Source: Gilichinskyi gelida
Lineage (GTDB): Bacteria > Acidobacteriota > Thermoanaerobaculia > Gp7-AA8
Length of the DNA stretch: 64,000 nucleotides
Direction: 5' to 3'
Assembly: GCA_038040385.1 (NCBI GenBank)
Contig: JBBPII010000017.1
Location: forward strand, 62,001-126,000
In this document: positions 50,867 through 62,679 of the stretch, in pieces
How the letters are laid out: each line of letters begins with the position of its first letter
Position numbering within the stretch: position 1 is the stretch's first letter
Translations under genes and position numbers: made by a program
Notes under the pieces: generated by a model
Database searches by the model: none
Told to the model about the DNA's origin: nothing
Seen by the model: only the letters and a program-made list of their open reading frames with translations

Positions 50867-51728
50867 CAGGCACCACGATCCTCAACTTTTCCGCCGCCAA
50901 ACCGAACCGCACCGGCGTCGTCGTCACCCGCTCGCCGTCCGCGTACACCTCGAGCGGGCGCTCGGACTCGAAGTGAAACTCGCGGCCGCGGCCAATCTCC
51001 ACGAATTTGCTCTTCACGTGAGCGCCGGTGTAGGCGCGCGGGAGGGTCTTGAGGAGCTGGAAGCGTGAGGTGCGGTGGACGATGCAGAGATCGAGCACGC
51101 CGTCGTCGACCTCCGCGGCAGGCGTGATGCGAATGCCGCCGCCGTACTGCCGCGAGTTGCCGACCGTGGCGAACATGATCTCCACGTCGCGCGTGCCGTT
51201 GATGCGCACGCGATGCGGCGTGAATCGCGGCAGCACGCGCAGGATGGCGTAGAGATAGACGGCCGGTCCGCGCAGGAACTTTGCGTTTTCGTTCGCGTAA
51301 CGCGCGACCTCGGAATCGAATCCCAGGCCGGCAACGCCCATGTAGCGGATGCCATTGGCGTGCGCGACGTCGACCTCCCGCACCGCGCCGCGCACGGCCA
51401 CCTCGCATGCCACGCGCAAGTTGCGCGGGATGCCGCACACCTTGGCGAAATCGTCGCCCGACCCGAGGGGGAGGAGCGCCAGCGGCGTGCGGGCGAGGTC
51501 GAAGTCGCGCACCGCGCGATGCAGCGTGCCGTCGCCGCCGCACACCACCACCCGGTCGTAGCCGCTGCGGGAACCCTCGGCCGCGAGGCGCGTCAAATCG
51601 TCGGGACTGGCGCTGGCGACGGTTTCCACCTGCGCGCCGAGGGTGCGGAGATGCTCCTCGGCCTCGCGCACGTGGCGCCGCGCGCGGCCCCGGCCGGCCG
51701 CGGGATTGAAAATGAGCCTAAGGCGCAT
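50850..51728 (-). CDS. Diacylglycerol/lipid kinase (DagK/YegS family)
   Basis: A 292-residue lipid kinase. LIFNPAAGRGRA, VVVCGGDGTLHRAV and LPLGSGDDFAKVCGIP are the ATP-site motifs (GGDGT), and the C-terminal domain has DGVLDLCIV. Phosphorylates diacylglycerol or a related lipid at the inner membrane. The last five residues, VSSRA, are repeat-derived. Divergent from the DegP-like gene with 19 bp between starts. Confidence 0.9.
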   Translation of the reverse strand: MRLRLIFNPAAGRGRARRHVREAEEHLRTLGAQVETVASASPDDLTRLAAEGSRSGYDRVVVCGGDGTLHRAVRDFDLARTPLALLPLGSGDDFAKVCGIPRNLRVACEVAVRGAVREVDVAHANGIRYMGVAGLGFDSEVARYANENAKFLRGPAVYLYAILRVLPRFTPHRVRINGTRDVEIMFATVGNSRQYGGGIRITPAAEVDDGVLDLCIVHRTSRFQLLKTLPRAYTGAHVKSKFVEIGRGREFHFESERPLEVYADGERVTTTPVRFGLAAEKLRIVVPVSSRA

Positions 51729-51732
51729 TGTT

Positions 51733-51738
51733 TACAAT
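51733..51738 (+). promoter_or_regulatory. -10 hexamer for the DegP-like gene
   Basis: TACAAT ends 9 nt before ATG 51748. Confidence 0.5.
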
Positions 51739-51747
51739 CGATTGAAT

Positions 51748-53109
<1,362 letters not shown>

Positions 53110-53110
53110 G

Positions 53111-53214
53111 CCCTCATCCGGCCTTCGGCCACCTTCTCCCGCTCACGCGGGAGAAGGACAACTTGGCCCCTCTCCCGCTTGCGGGAGAGGGTGGCGCGAA
53201 GCGCCGGGTGAGGG
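53111..53214. repeat. Inverted repeat, family B copy 2
   Basis: Same structure as 40858-40962: CCCTCATCC...GGGTGAGGG ends with internal TTCTCCCGC/GCGGGAGAA, CTCTCCCGC/GCGGGAGAG and GGCGCGAAGCGCC hairpins. It separates convergent gene ends. Confidence 0.9.
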
Positions 53215-54513
53215 TCACTCCGCGATGATCGCCTTCGCGGCGGCGCGGGCGCTGGAGAGCGCGGCGTCGGAGAGCATGCCGTCGTCACCGACCCAGTCGC
53301 CGGCGAGGTAGAGGCCGCGGATCGACGTCACCGGCGTCGGGCGTCTCGTCGCCCCCTCGCGCGACGGCTCGGCGATGGCGTTCGAGACCACCATCGACGG
53401 CAGGAAACGGCGGTGGACGACGAGGTCGCGCCAGCCGGGCTGCATCTCGTCGAGCACACGCTCGAGCTCCGGCTCCGCGGCGGCGTCTCCGCCGTACTTG
53501 GCGACGTGAATCAGCGCACCGCCGCTCGGCGTGAGCTGCGCGTACGCGGAGTGGACCGAGTAGTAGATCGGCCGGTCGATGCCGAGGGCGAAGAGGCGGT
53601 CGCGATTGGGGAGACGCGAGAGGGCGACGTCGAGGCAACTGGCGACGACGGGAGTGAGCTTCGGGGTATCGAGCGCCGGCACGAGCTCTTTGGCCGTCGC
53701 CGGGTCGACCGCGAGGATCACCGTGTCCGCCGGCAGCCGCGTCCCCCGCTCGTCGTCCGTGAGGTCGGGCAACGCCACGGCGGTGAGCGTGTCCTTCGAC
53801 GTCTCGATCTCCAGGCCGCCGAGCTCGATGCCGCGAACGCCGCCGTCGACGATGTCGACTCCCACCACTCGCGAGCTGGTGACGAAGTTCACGCCGGCGG
53901 CGACGGCGGAGCTGTGCAGTGCGTCGACGATCTTCTGCCACCCTTCATCGACGTAGATCACGCCGCGGATCGCCAGGCGCAGATGGCGCAGCGCCGCGCC
54001 GGCACTCTGCAAATCGGGGCGGTTGCAGTACGTCGCCAGCCGGAACAGCGCATGCAGCGCCTCGTGCACCCGCTCGTCGGACGCGTTCGCGTCCACCCAT
54101 TCGTTGACCGTCATCGCCGCGTAACGCTTGGCGTCGATGCGCCGGATGCGGAAGAGCAGCTTCGCCGCTTCCAGCTTTCCCTTGAAACCGAAAAGCGAGG
54201 TGGTGAGCACCGACCAGGCGCGGCCGGGGAACTTGTGCTCCTCGCCGCCGCGGAGGGCGATTCCTTTCGGCTTCGGCCGCCCACCGCGCACGGGAACGCC
54301 GAGCTGGCGGAGGACCTCCCATCCGCTGCCGCCGCGATAGAAGGCGTGGGGGCCGAGGTTGAAGCGGAAGCCGTGGCGGAGATGGGTGACGGCGCGGCCG
54401 CCGAGGTAGCGGCGCCGCTCGAAAATGGTCACCGTCCGGCCGGAGCGGGCGAGAATGATCCCCGCCGCGAGTCCCGCGATCCCTCCGCCGACGATGATGA
54501 CGTGCTTGCTCAC
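53215..54513 (-). CDS. FAD-dependent phytoene-desaturase/amine-oxidase-like oxidoreductase
   Basis: A 432-residue flavoprotein. IIVGGGIAGLAAGIILARSG is the FAD-binding Rossmann motif, followed by FERRRYLGGRA; the C-terminal FAD motif is GLYLAGDWVGDDGMLSDAALSSARAAA. It resembles CrtI/protoporphyrinogen-oxidase-type enzymes but no carotenoid or heme genes lie nearby, so the substrate is unknown. GTG at 54513 has TAGGAT 10 nt upstream. Confidence 0.87.
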   Translation of the reverse strand: MSKHVIIVGGGIAGLAAGIILARSGRTVTIFERRRYLGGRAVTHLRHGFRFNLGPHAFYRGGSGWEVLRQLGVPVRGGRPKPKGIALRGGEEHKFPGRAWSVLTTSLFGFKGKLEAAKLLFRIRRIDAKRYAAMTVNEWVDANASDERVHEALHALFRLATYCNRPDLQSAGAALRHLRLAIRGVIYVDEGWQKIVDALHSSAVAAGVNFVTSSRVVGVDIVDGGVRGIELGGLEIETSKDTLTAVALPDLTDDERGTRLPADTVILAVDPATAKELVPALDTPKLTPVVASCLDVALSRLPNRDRLFALGIDRPIYYSVHSAYAQLTPSGGALIHVAKYGGDAAAEPELERVLDEMQPGWRDLVVHRRFLPSMVVSNAIAEPSREGATRRPTPVTSIRGLYLAGDWVGDDGMLSDAALSSARAAAKAIIAE

Positions 54514-54523
54514 AGGGCAGCGA

Positions 54524-54529
54524 ATCCTA
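54524..54529 (-). promoter_or_regulatory. -10 hexamer for the FAD oxidoreductase gene
   Basis: TAGGAT on the minus strand ends 10 nt before GTG 54513. Confidence 0.4.
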
Positions 54530-54580
54530 CCTGATTTGTGGCAAAATCGCGCCGGTCCGACTTCCCCCAGTTCCGCCCTG

Positions 54581-54586
54581 TAGAAT
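54581..54586 (+). promoter_or_regulatory. -10 hexamer for the Pro/Gln-rich TPR gene
   Basis: TAGAAT, about 77 nt before the proposed start at 54664. The leader between holds an inverted ACCTG...CAGGT pair (54602-54619) and a ribosome binding site. Confidence 0.4.
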
Positions 54587-54663
54587 GCAGTACGGCAAGG
54601 ACCTGTTCTTGTCGCCAGGTTCAGCAGTTGTATTCAGGAAAACCCCCGGCAGGGAGACCGAAT

Positions 54664-55782
54664 CTGCGCAGATTTAGGGTGTGGTTGTACCTCATCGCGC
54701 TCGCTGCTCCGAGCGCAATCGCGGCGTCGGGTGACGAGTTTTACGATCGTCTCTTCACCCGCGGCGTGGCCCAGTTCAATGAGGGTAACTACGCGGGCGC
54801 CTACTCCTCGCTGAGAATCGCCGCGTTCGGTTACCTCGAGAACATCCCTCGCTTCCAGACCGCCGAGATCTACATGACCGTCGCGGCGAACAAGCTCCGC
54901 CACGAAGCGGACGCTCGCGCCGCCGCGGTACGCGTCGTGGCCGCCGAGCGCATCGAGAAGCGATACGCATCCCTCGCCATCCCGGCGGAGGTGCGCAAGG
55001 AGTTCGAGGAGGCAGCGCGCAAACTGCTGACCGCAGACTCAGTCGCGGTCTTGCGAGGCGGCGGGACGGCGAGACCGCCGCAGCCGCAGCCCCAGCCGCC
55101 TCCGAAATCCTCCAACACCATCCCGGCGCCGGTCATCGTGGCTCCGCCGCAGCCGCAGCCGTCCAAGCCCGTTCCCGTACCGACGCCGCGGGTGACGCCA
55201 CCCGCCCCGCAGCCGAAGCTGCAGCCGCAGCCCGTGCCGAAGCCCGTGCAACCGCAACCGGCACCGGTGCCGACGGCGCCCGCGCAAGTCCAGACCCAGC
55301 CGAGACCCGTGCAAACGGCACCGGCGCAGGTCCAGACGCAACCGAGGCCCGTCCCGGCGGCACCGGCGCAAGTCCAGACCCAGCCACGACCGGTGCAGCC
55401 CCAACCGCAGCCGGCGCGTCCATCCTCGGATGCCGGTGCGCTCGCCGAAGCCGATCGCGCCGTCAACAGGGGCGACCTCGCCGCGGCGCGCTCGCTCTAC
55501 CGGTCGATTCTCGACGCGCCGCAGATCAGCCACGCCACCGCGCTGCGCGTCGCCGAGGGCTTGTACCGCTCGCGCGACTTCCCCGGAGCCATTCGCGCGT
55601 TCGAGCGCGCGGGCGCCATCGGCAGCGGCGAAGAGCAGTACCACTACTACTACGCAGTGGCGCTTTACGAGAGCGGACGGTACAGCGGAGCGAAGCGGGA
55701 GCTGCGCGCGGCGCTGCCGTTCATCGAAGTCACGCCGGACGTCGAGCGCTATCGCGTGAAGATCGAAGGCGCGATCGAGTAG
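54664..55782 (+). CDS. Secreted TPR protein with Pro/Gln-rich tandem repeats; possible CTG start
   Basis: A 372-residue exported protein. Starting at CTG 54664 gives a textbook signal peptide (RRFRVWLYLIALAAPSAIA) and puts AGGGAG 7 nt upstream; GTG 54679 and GTG 54538 are alternatives, but the former lacks a basic N-region and the latter adds 42 odd residues. N-terminal helical domain about 22-130, then about 135 residues rich in Pro and Gln including three exact-length 14-residue units (APAQVQTQPRPV..), then TPR-like repeats (about 265-370). Likely a periplasmic scaffold. Confidence 0.78.
   Translation: MRRFRVWLYLIALAAPSAIAASGDEFYDRLFTRGVAQFNEGNYAGAYSSLRIAAFGYLENIPRFQTAEIYMTVAANKLRHEADARAAAVRVVAAERIEKRYASLAIPAEVRKEFEEAARKLLTADSVAVLRGGGTARPPQPQPQPPPKSSNTIPAPVIVAPPQPQPSKPVPVPTPRVTPPAPQPKLQPQPVPKPVQPQPAPVPTAPAQVQTQPRPVQTAPAQVQTQPRPVPAAPAQVQTQPRPVQPQPQPARPSSDAGALAEADRAVNRGDLAAARSLYRSILDAPQISHATALRVAEGLYRSRDFPGAIRAFERAGAIGSGEEQYHYYYAVALYESGRYSGAKRELRAALPFIEVTPDVERYRVKIEGAIE
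55276..55401 (+). repeat. Three tandem 42-bp coding repeats
   Basis: Units 55276-55317, 55318-55359 and 55360-55401 each encode APAQVQTQPRPVxx, with silent differences. Confidence 0.85.
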
Positions 55783-55790
55783 CTCTTTGG

Positions 55791-55796
55791 TAGAAT
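55791..55796 (+). promoter_or_regulatory. -10 hexamer for the small secreted protein gene
   Basis: TAGAAT just after the TPR gene stop, 46 nt before ATG 55843. Confidence 0.4.
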
Positions 55797-55842
55797 CGAT
55801 CCGGTTCCCCAGATTCCAGATCAGCGTCCCGAAAGGCTACCG

Positions 55843-56286
55843 ATGAAAAAAGTTGCCGTGGCTCTCGTCCTGGTCCTGCTCACGACTGTTGGCTACGCCG
55901 CCACGCCCGAGATCGCCCCGCCGTCGAACGGCGAAGACTGGATGAAGCTGAGCAGCACCGAGAAGCTCTTCTGGTCGATCGGATACTCACAGGGATACCT
56001 CGAGGCGCTCAACAAGATCGACGTCGCCGCGGGCCCGAACAGCGCGTGCGCCAGCCTCGCTTCGCGCACCGAGCGCCAGAGCTCGACGGCCGGGAAGGTG
56101 TCGGGATTCGAGCTGGTGTCGGGACTGGAGAAGTTTTACTCCGATCCAGGCAATGCCCTGATCCCGGTGGGAAGTGCGATTCGTATCTATCTGCTGCAGG
56201 CGAGCGGAAAAGACCAAACTACCGTTCAGGAGCTGATTGAGACTGCACGCGCGTTGGGCGCGGCGTCGGCTCGCCGGCAGAAGTAA
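55843..56286 (+). CDS. Small secreted protein of unknown function
   Basis: A 147-residue protein with a clear signal peptide (MKKVAVALVLVLLTTVGYA). The mature part has WMKLSSTEKLFWSIGYSQGYLEAL and a helical C-terminus (TTVQELIETARALGAASARR). I do not recognise the family; the pattern loosely resembles Rap1a/Tai-type periplasmic helical proteins. It lies between two other envelope-protein genes on the same strand. Confidence 0.72.
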   Translation: MKKVAVALVLVLLTTVGYAATPEIAPPSNGEDWMKLSSTEKLFWSIGYSQGYLEALNKIDVAAGPNSACASLASRTERQSSTAGKVSGFELVSGLEKFYSDPGNALIPVGSAIRIYLLQASGKDQTTVQELIETARALGAASARRQK

Positions 56287-56323
56287 CAGTGGAGCGGCCC
56301 CCCGCTCCACAGGGGAGGTGGTC

Positions 56324-57202
56324 GTGGGTATCCGTCGGGCTGGTGCCGCCGCTCTCGGTCTCGTTCTTCTCCTCGTCGCCGTTTCCATCGTCGCCGAAGA
56401 TCCCCTGCCGGTCATTCATCTGAAGTCGGAGCGGCCGGCGCCGGACTTCCTCACGCCGTCGTCCTCGGTCAGCTTCGACGGCCCGGCGATCGTCCTTGCC
56501 AGCTATCCCATCCGCGACGAGTTCACCGCGCCGGTGGTCAACGCCGCGACGGTATCCGCCGCGCTCGACGCCCTCCGCGGCGCCGCGGCGGCGAACGATC
56601 TCCCGACGTTCAGCGCCGCGCTGACGCGGGCAAAGGAGCTCGTCGACGCCATGTCGCTCGGCGCGAAACGCAATGCGGCGCGCCGGTCGCTGCTCGTCTA
56701 CCGCGATGTCGAGCAGGTCTGGACCTTCGCCGCCAACGATCGCCTCGGCGCGTTCTACGACGAGGAGTCGCTCCCCGGCTTCCACGACCGCATCGCCGCC
56801 GATTACCCCAACTACGACGCCTTCATGGCCGACTACCGCGTCGTCGATCGCTACGGCCGCGCGCTGTACGCGACCGCGGAGACGCGCACCTTCCTGCTGA
56901 AGCAGGTGCGGCCCGCGGCGCCGCGTCCGACGCCGACTCCGACGCTGGTCGCCCGCAAACGGGCAAATGTAGGACGGGCTTCAGCCCGTCGTCCTGTCCC
57001 AACCCCCACCCGACGGGCTGAAGCCCGTCCTACACCTGTTCTGAGGCCGGCGGACGCGCTGGTGGCCGACATGCACAACGCCGCGCCCGTTGCCCCGCCG
57101 GTTCGCGAGAGCAGCGGCGGACGCGCACTGGTGTTCATCGTGTTGACGCTGGCGGGAATCGGCGTCCTGACGATGCTCATGCGGACTGAACGCGTGGCCT
57201 AG
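56324..57202 (+). CDS. Membrane-anchored protein of unknown function with an inserted repeat
   Basis: A 292-residue protein with an N-terminal signal or anchor (about 6-24), a helical domain (about 30-205), a Pro/Arg-rich linker and a C-terminal transmembrane helix (about 268-287). GTG at 56324 follows GGGGAGG. The linker (about residues 216-237) is encoded by a family C repeat read in frame (RASARRP.. / ..RRAEARP). I do not recognise the helical domain (LYRDVEQVWTFAANDRLGAF). Confidence 0.7.
   Translation: MGIRRAGAAALGLVLLLVAVSIVAEDPLPVIHLKSERPAPDFLTPSSSVSFDGPAIVLASYPIRDEFTAPVVNAATVSAALDALRGAAAANDLPTFSAALTRAKELVDAMSLGAKRNAARRSLLVYRDVEQVWTFAANDRLGAFYDEESLPGFHDRIAADYPNYDAFMADYRVVDRYGRALYATAETRTFLLKQVRPAAPRPTPTPTLVARKRANVGRASARRPVPTPTRRAEARPTPVLRPADALVADMHNAAPVAPPVRESSGGRALVFIVLTLAGIGVLTMLMRTERVA
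56968..57034. repeat. Inverted repeat, family C copy 2, inside a coding sequence
   Basis: TGTAGGACGGGCTTCAGCCC and its exact inverse (57016-57034) flank an 18-20 bp centre. Same unit as 2831-2879. It does not break the frame. Confidence 0.9.
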
Positions 57203-57226
57203 CGGAACCCGCGGCTTCCTTCCCCG

Positions 57227-57232
57227 TACAAT
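57227..57232 (+). promoter_or_regulatory. -10 hexamer for leaderless SpoIIE-type gene
   Basis: TACAAT ends 6 nt before GTG 57239, which supports that codon over GTG 57236. Confidence 0.5.
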
Positions 57233-57238
57233 CCAGTG

Positions 57239-58357
57239 GTGGCCGAGATCCGCGACTGGGTCGAGCTGGGTAAGAACACCATTTCGTCGCTCAAGACGAG
57301 TGACGTGACGCGTCTGTACTCGCACGAGTGGCCCGAGACGCGGCAGATGCTCATCGCCGACCACAGCGAGCGGATCGGCCGGGAGCGCGGCGTCCGGCGC
57401 TTCCTCCACATCCGTAGCGCGATCCTCTACGGCCTGGCGAAGCGTCTGGCCCCGCACCGGCGCATCATTTTTCTGATCGCCTTCGTCTGGTTCTTCCTCT
57501 GCCTGATCGTGGTCACCACCCATCGCGGCTCGCTCGACGTCTGGCCGCTGATCGAGATGGGTGGCGCATTCGTGCTGATGGTGCTGCTGCTGGCCATGGA
57601 GCTCGCGGACAAGATCAAGATCCGCGACGAGCTGGAGCTCGCGCGCGACCTGCAGGCGGGGCTGATCCCGAAAGTGATGCCGCGGAGCGAGGAATACGAG
57701 ATCGCGGCGTTCAACCGGATCGCGAACACCGTCGGCGGCGACATCTACGACTTCGTTCCCCTCGACGACGGCCGCCTCGCCGTTCTCTTCGGCGACGCCT
57801 CGGGGCACGGAATGGCAGCGGGTCTGGTCATGGCGGTGGCGCACGCCGCGTTCCGCACCCAGCTCGACATGGATCCCTCACCCGCCGCGATCATCAGCAG
57901 TCTCAATCGCATCCTTTGCCGCACCGGCGGCAACCGATCGTTCTTCGCCTGCTGCTACGTGCTGCTCGAGCCCGAAGGCCGCTTCTCGGCGACCGTCGCC
58001 GGCCACCCGCAGATCGTGAAGGTCGCCGCGGACGGCAAGATCTCCGCGCGCCTCGGACAGGGCTCCTATCCGCTCGGCGTGAAGACGAACATGGAGTGGG
58101 AGTCGCTCGACGGCTCCCTCGCGCCCGGTGAGCGGCTTCTGTTCAACTCCGACGGCCTCACCGAGGCCCGCAACGCGCAAGAGCGCGAATTCGGCGACGC
58201 CTTCGTCGACGCCATCATCGGATGGAGCCCGTCCGCGTCGCCCGCCGCGTTGGTCGATACCATCGTGGCGGAGTGGAATCTGTTCACGGGCGGGCGAGCG
58301 CCGGAGGACGACGTGTCGATCGCGGTGATTCAGCGCTCTCTGTCATCCCGAGCGTGA
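57239..58357 (+). CDS. Membrane PP2C/SpoIIE-type serine phosphatase
   Basis: A 372-residue protein: N-terminal soluble region (about 1-75), two transmembrane helices (about 78-100 and 106-125), a short coiled coil (ELELARDLQAGLIP, the RsbU-type entry) and the SpoIIE phosphatase domain with VGGDIYDFVPL, LFGDASGHGMAAGL and the late DGLTEARN and EDDVSI aspartates for Mn binding. It probably dephosphorylates an anti-sigma-factor antagonist; no partner is in the window. The last five residues, LSSRA, come from a family A repeat. Confidence 0.9.
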   Translation: MAEIRDWVELGKNTISSLKTSDVTRLYSHEWPETRQMLIADHSERIGRERGVRRFLHIRSAILYGLAKRLAPHRRIIFLIAFVWFFLCLIVVTTHRGSLDVWPLIEMGGAFVLMVLLLAMELADKIKIRDELELARDLQAGLIPKVMPRSEEYEIAAFNRIANTVGGDIYDFVPLDDGRLAVLFGDASGHGMAAGLVMAVAHAAFRTQLDMDPSPAAIISSLNRILCRTGGNRSFFACCYVLLEPEGRFSATVAGHPQIVKVAADGKISARLGQGSYPLGVKTNMEWESLDGSLAPGERLLFNSDGLTEARNAQEREFGDAFVDAIIGWSPSASPAALVDTIVAEWNLFTGGRAPEDDVSIAVIQRSLSSRA

Positions 58358-58410
58358 GCGAGGGACCTGGGCGTGCGGGTGGCGAGCCGCCCGCCCCTCC
58401 AGGTCCCTCG

Positions 58411-58427
<17 letters not shown>
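58341..58427. repeat. Inverted repeat, family A copy 6, shared 3' end of convergent genes
   Basis: Arms of about 28 bp (TGTCATCCCGAGCG..GGGACCTGG and its inverse, one mismatch) with a GC-rich loop. It provides LSSRA-stop to the phosphatase gene on one strand and VSSRA-stop to the methyltransferase gene on the other. It can fold as a bidirectional hairpin. Confidence 0.92.
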
Positions 58428-60279
<1,852 letters not shown>

Positions 60280-60283
60280 AAAC

Positions 60284-60310
60284 AAAAACCCCACGCCGGA
60301 TGACGTGGGG
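60284..60310 (-). terminator. Riboswitch expression-platform terminator
   Basis: On the minus strand CCCCACG/CGTGGGG (60304-60310 with 60289-60295) with an 8-nt loop, followed by five T and ending 5 nt before the ATG. Confidence 0.88.
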
Positions 60311-60342
60311 CCTGACTCGAAAAGCGGTTTCGGATCGGCGGC

Positions 60343-60395
60343 GATTTAGCTTTTTTTAAGCTGGTTGCAAGCGGCCCCAAATCACTCCAGCGTGA
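60343..60395 (-). ncRNA. SAM-II (SAM-alpha) riboswitch aptamer
   Basis: On the minus strand the P1 stem GCTGG (60387-60391) pairs with CCAGC (60360-60364). The loop holds GTGATTTGG and GCTTGCAA, and after P1 come an A-run and GCTAAA (60345-60350). These are the conserved blocks of the SAM-II pseudoknot aptamer. Transcription from the promoter just upstream would start at the 5' edge of P1. It controls a methionine-synthesis gene, the usual SAM-II context, through the terminator at 60284-60310: high SAM would stop transcription. Confidence 0.8.
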
Positions 60396-60397
60396 TG

Positions 60398-60426
60398 AAT
60401 GTAGGCGCGGTAACGGCGATTGTCAA
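60398..60426 (-). promoter_or_regulatory. Sigma-70-type promoter of the SAM-II-controlled gene
   Basis: TTGACA (60421-60426) and TACATT (60398-60403) on the minus strand, spaced by 17 bp. Confidence 0.78.
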
Positions 60427-60435
60427 ACGCACGCA

Positions 60436-62604
60436 CTAGTCATCGCCGCCGAAGACCCGCTTCAGCTTGTCCAGGGCCCCTTCCACCTCGCGGCGGCTGC
60501 GCTCGACTTCCGTCGTCCATCGCCGGAATTGTTCGAAGGTGATGGCCGGCGGCTCGTCGAAGCTCTCGCGGTCGAAGAAGATCTTGCGCACCACCTGGCC
60601 GAGGATGCCGGCCGGACAGCGATGGGTGGGCGCGGTGCCGTCGAGGAAGACCTCGCGCCACGGGCCGGGGCAGCCGTCCTGCCAGAGCATGCCGGTCTCC
60701 GGATCGATGTTGCGGAAGACGACGCCCGCGGGCGCCTTCAGCTCCGCGCGCTGATGCGGGAACGCGCGCATGTACTCGCCCCAGATGGGGATGGCGGCCT
60801 CGCCGGACGAGAGCCGCAGCGGCGCGCCGTGATCGAATCCCACCCACACCGTCGACACGATGTCGGACGTGTAGCCGACGAACCAGGCGTCGCGGTAGTC
60901 GTTTGTCGTTCCGGTCTTCCCCGCCACGTAGCCGAGGCCCCAACGCTTCAGGCGCGAGGCGGTGCCGCGCTGCACGACGCCGCGCAGGAGGGTGTGCATC
61001 ACGTACGTAGCGTCGGCCTTGGCCACGCGCTTCGATTTCGGCTCGCGACTGAAGAGCGCCTTGCCGCGGCGGTCGCGCACCTCGCGCAGCAGATACGGCT
61101 CGACGCGCACGCCGAGGTTGGGAAATGCGGTGTACGCGGAAGTCAGCTCGCGCATAGTGACCTCGGTGACGCCGAGCGGCAGGGCCGGGATCCTGGCGAA
61201 GCGCTCCGCGAATCCGAACTCCTCGGCGGTGCTGGCCACGCGACGCAGGCCGACCTGCTGCGAGAGCCGGACGGTCGGCACGTTGAGCGATTTCTCGAAC
61301 GCCTCGCGCAGCGTGACGCGGCCGCGGTACTGCTGGTCGTAGTTCTGCGGCTCCCACGGCGTGCCGCCTTCGACCTCCACGCGCAGCGGCGCGTCGAGGA
61401 GCAGCGAGGCGGGAGTGGCCTCCTTCGCGGCGATGGCGGCGAAGTAGGTGAACGTCTTGAAGGCGCTTCCCGGCTGGCGTCGCATGGCCGAGGTGCGGTC
61501 AAACGGCGAGAGGTTGAAGTCGGTACCGCCGACGAGCGCGCGCACGCCGCCGTTGCGCGGATCGACGGAGAGGATGGCCACCTGCAGCGGCTCGCGGCGC
61601 GATTCGGCGCGGATCCAGGGGTAGCGCGCGTGCATGCGCGGTGGCGCGTCGCGCGCCACACGCTCGGCGGCGCGCTGTGCCGCCGGGTCCATCTCGCAGA
61701 CGATGGTCAGGCCGCCTTCGATCACCGGGCGCAATCCGATCTGCTGCACCATCTCTGCGCGCAGCGCGCGGAGATAGAACGGGTACGGCATCTGCTGAAT
61801 CGACCCGCCGGTGAACTGGACCGGGCGGTCGACGGCGTTGCGGTACTCCTCGCCGGTGATCCAGCGGCGGTCGCGCATGATGGCCAGAATGGCGTCGCGG
61901 CGAGCGCGGGCAATGTCCGGCCGCTTCTCCGGCGTGTCCCGGTTGGGGGCGCGGACGATGCTGGCGAGCAGGGCGGCCTCGTCGACGCGCAGCCGCGCCG
62001 GCAGCTTGCCGAAGTACATCCGCGCCGCCTCGTCGACGCCGAGAACCGGCCTGCCGCCGCTGTGGCCGAGGTAGATGTCGTTGAGGTAGATCTCCAGAAT
62101 CTCGTCCTTGCTCATGCGCGCGTCGAGCAGGAGGGCGAGCGCGATCTCCACGAACTTGCGCCGCCATGTCCGCTCCTGCGTGAGGAAGCGCGCCTTGACG
62201 ATCTGCTGATCGATGGTGCTGCCGCCCTGGGTGATGCCTCGCGCACGGAGGTTGGTGAAGAGCGCGCGCGTCATGCCGATGGGGTCGATGCCGGGGTGGC
62301 GGCGGAAGCGAACGTCCTCGGCGGCGAGGAATGCATACGGCACGTGCGGCGGGAGCGACTGCAGCGACACCGGCGGCATCACGCGCCAGTCGACGCCGTA
62401 CAGCGCGGCGACGCGCACCGGCGAGGAGCGCGCGGCGGAGACGAACGTCATCGGCTCACGCCACGAATGGCTCACCAGCTCGCGGGTCAGCCGATGATTC
62501 AGAACGACGAGGTAGCCGGCGACGATCTCCATCCCGACGAAAACGATGATGGCGATCGCGATCGGCCATCGCGCGGATCGTATCGGGCGTGACATTCGCA
62601 ACAT
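60436..62604 (-). CDS. Class A penicillin-binding protein (glycosyltransferase/transpeptidase)
   Basis: A 722-residue bifunctional murein synthase. One N-terminal membrane anchor (about 14-36), a GT51 domain (about 80-260) with AAEDVRFRRHPGID and QGGSTIDQQIVK, and a transpeptidase domain (about 340-640) with SxxK in RQPGSAFKTF, SxN in KSLNVPTV and KTG in AGKTGTTND. It polymerises and cross-links peptidoglycan in the periplasm. ATG 62604 and ATG 62595 are both possible starts. Confidence 0.93.
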   Translation of the reverse strand: MLRMSRPIRSARWPIAIAIIVFVGMEIVAGYLVVLNHRLTRELVSHSWREPMTFVSAARSSPVRVAALYGVDWRVMPPVSLQSLPPHVPYAFLAAEDVRFRRHPGIDPIGMTRALFTNLRARGITQGGSTIDQQIVKARFLTQERTWRRKFVEIALALLLDARMSKDEILEIYLNDIYLGHSGGRPVLGVDEAARMYFGKLPARLRVDEAALLASIVRAPNRDTPEKRPDIARARRDAILAIMRDRRWITGEEYRNAVDRPVQFTGGSIQQMPYPFYLRALRAEMVQQIGLRPVIEGGLTIVCEMDPAAQRAAERVARDAPPRMHARYPWIRAESRREPLQVAILSVDPRNGGVRALVGGTDFNLSPFDRTSAMRRQPGSAFKTFTYFAAIAAKEATPASLLLDAPLRVEVEGGTPWEPQNYDQQYRGRVTLREAFEKSLNVPTVRLSQQVGLRRVASTAEEFGFAERFARIPALPLGVTEVTMRELTSAYTAFPNLGVRVEPYLLREVRDRRGKALFSREPKSKRVAKADATYVMHTLLRGVVQRGTASRLKRWGLGYVAGKTGTTNDYRDAWFVGYTSDIVSTVWVGFDHGAPLRLSSGEAAIPIWGEYMRAFPHQRAELKAPAGVVFRNIDPETGMLWQDGCPGPWREVFLDGTAPTHRCPAGILGQVVRKIFFDRESFDEPPAITFEQFRRWTTEVERSRREVEGALDKLKRVFGGDD

Positions 62605-62679
62605 GTTGATCTAAATTGCGTCGTGCAACGAAATTGCCACGGATTCCCATCGGACAAGTTCTGAGAAGGAGAAACTCTC

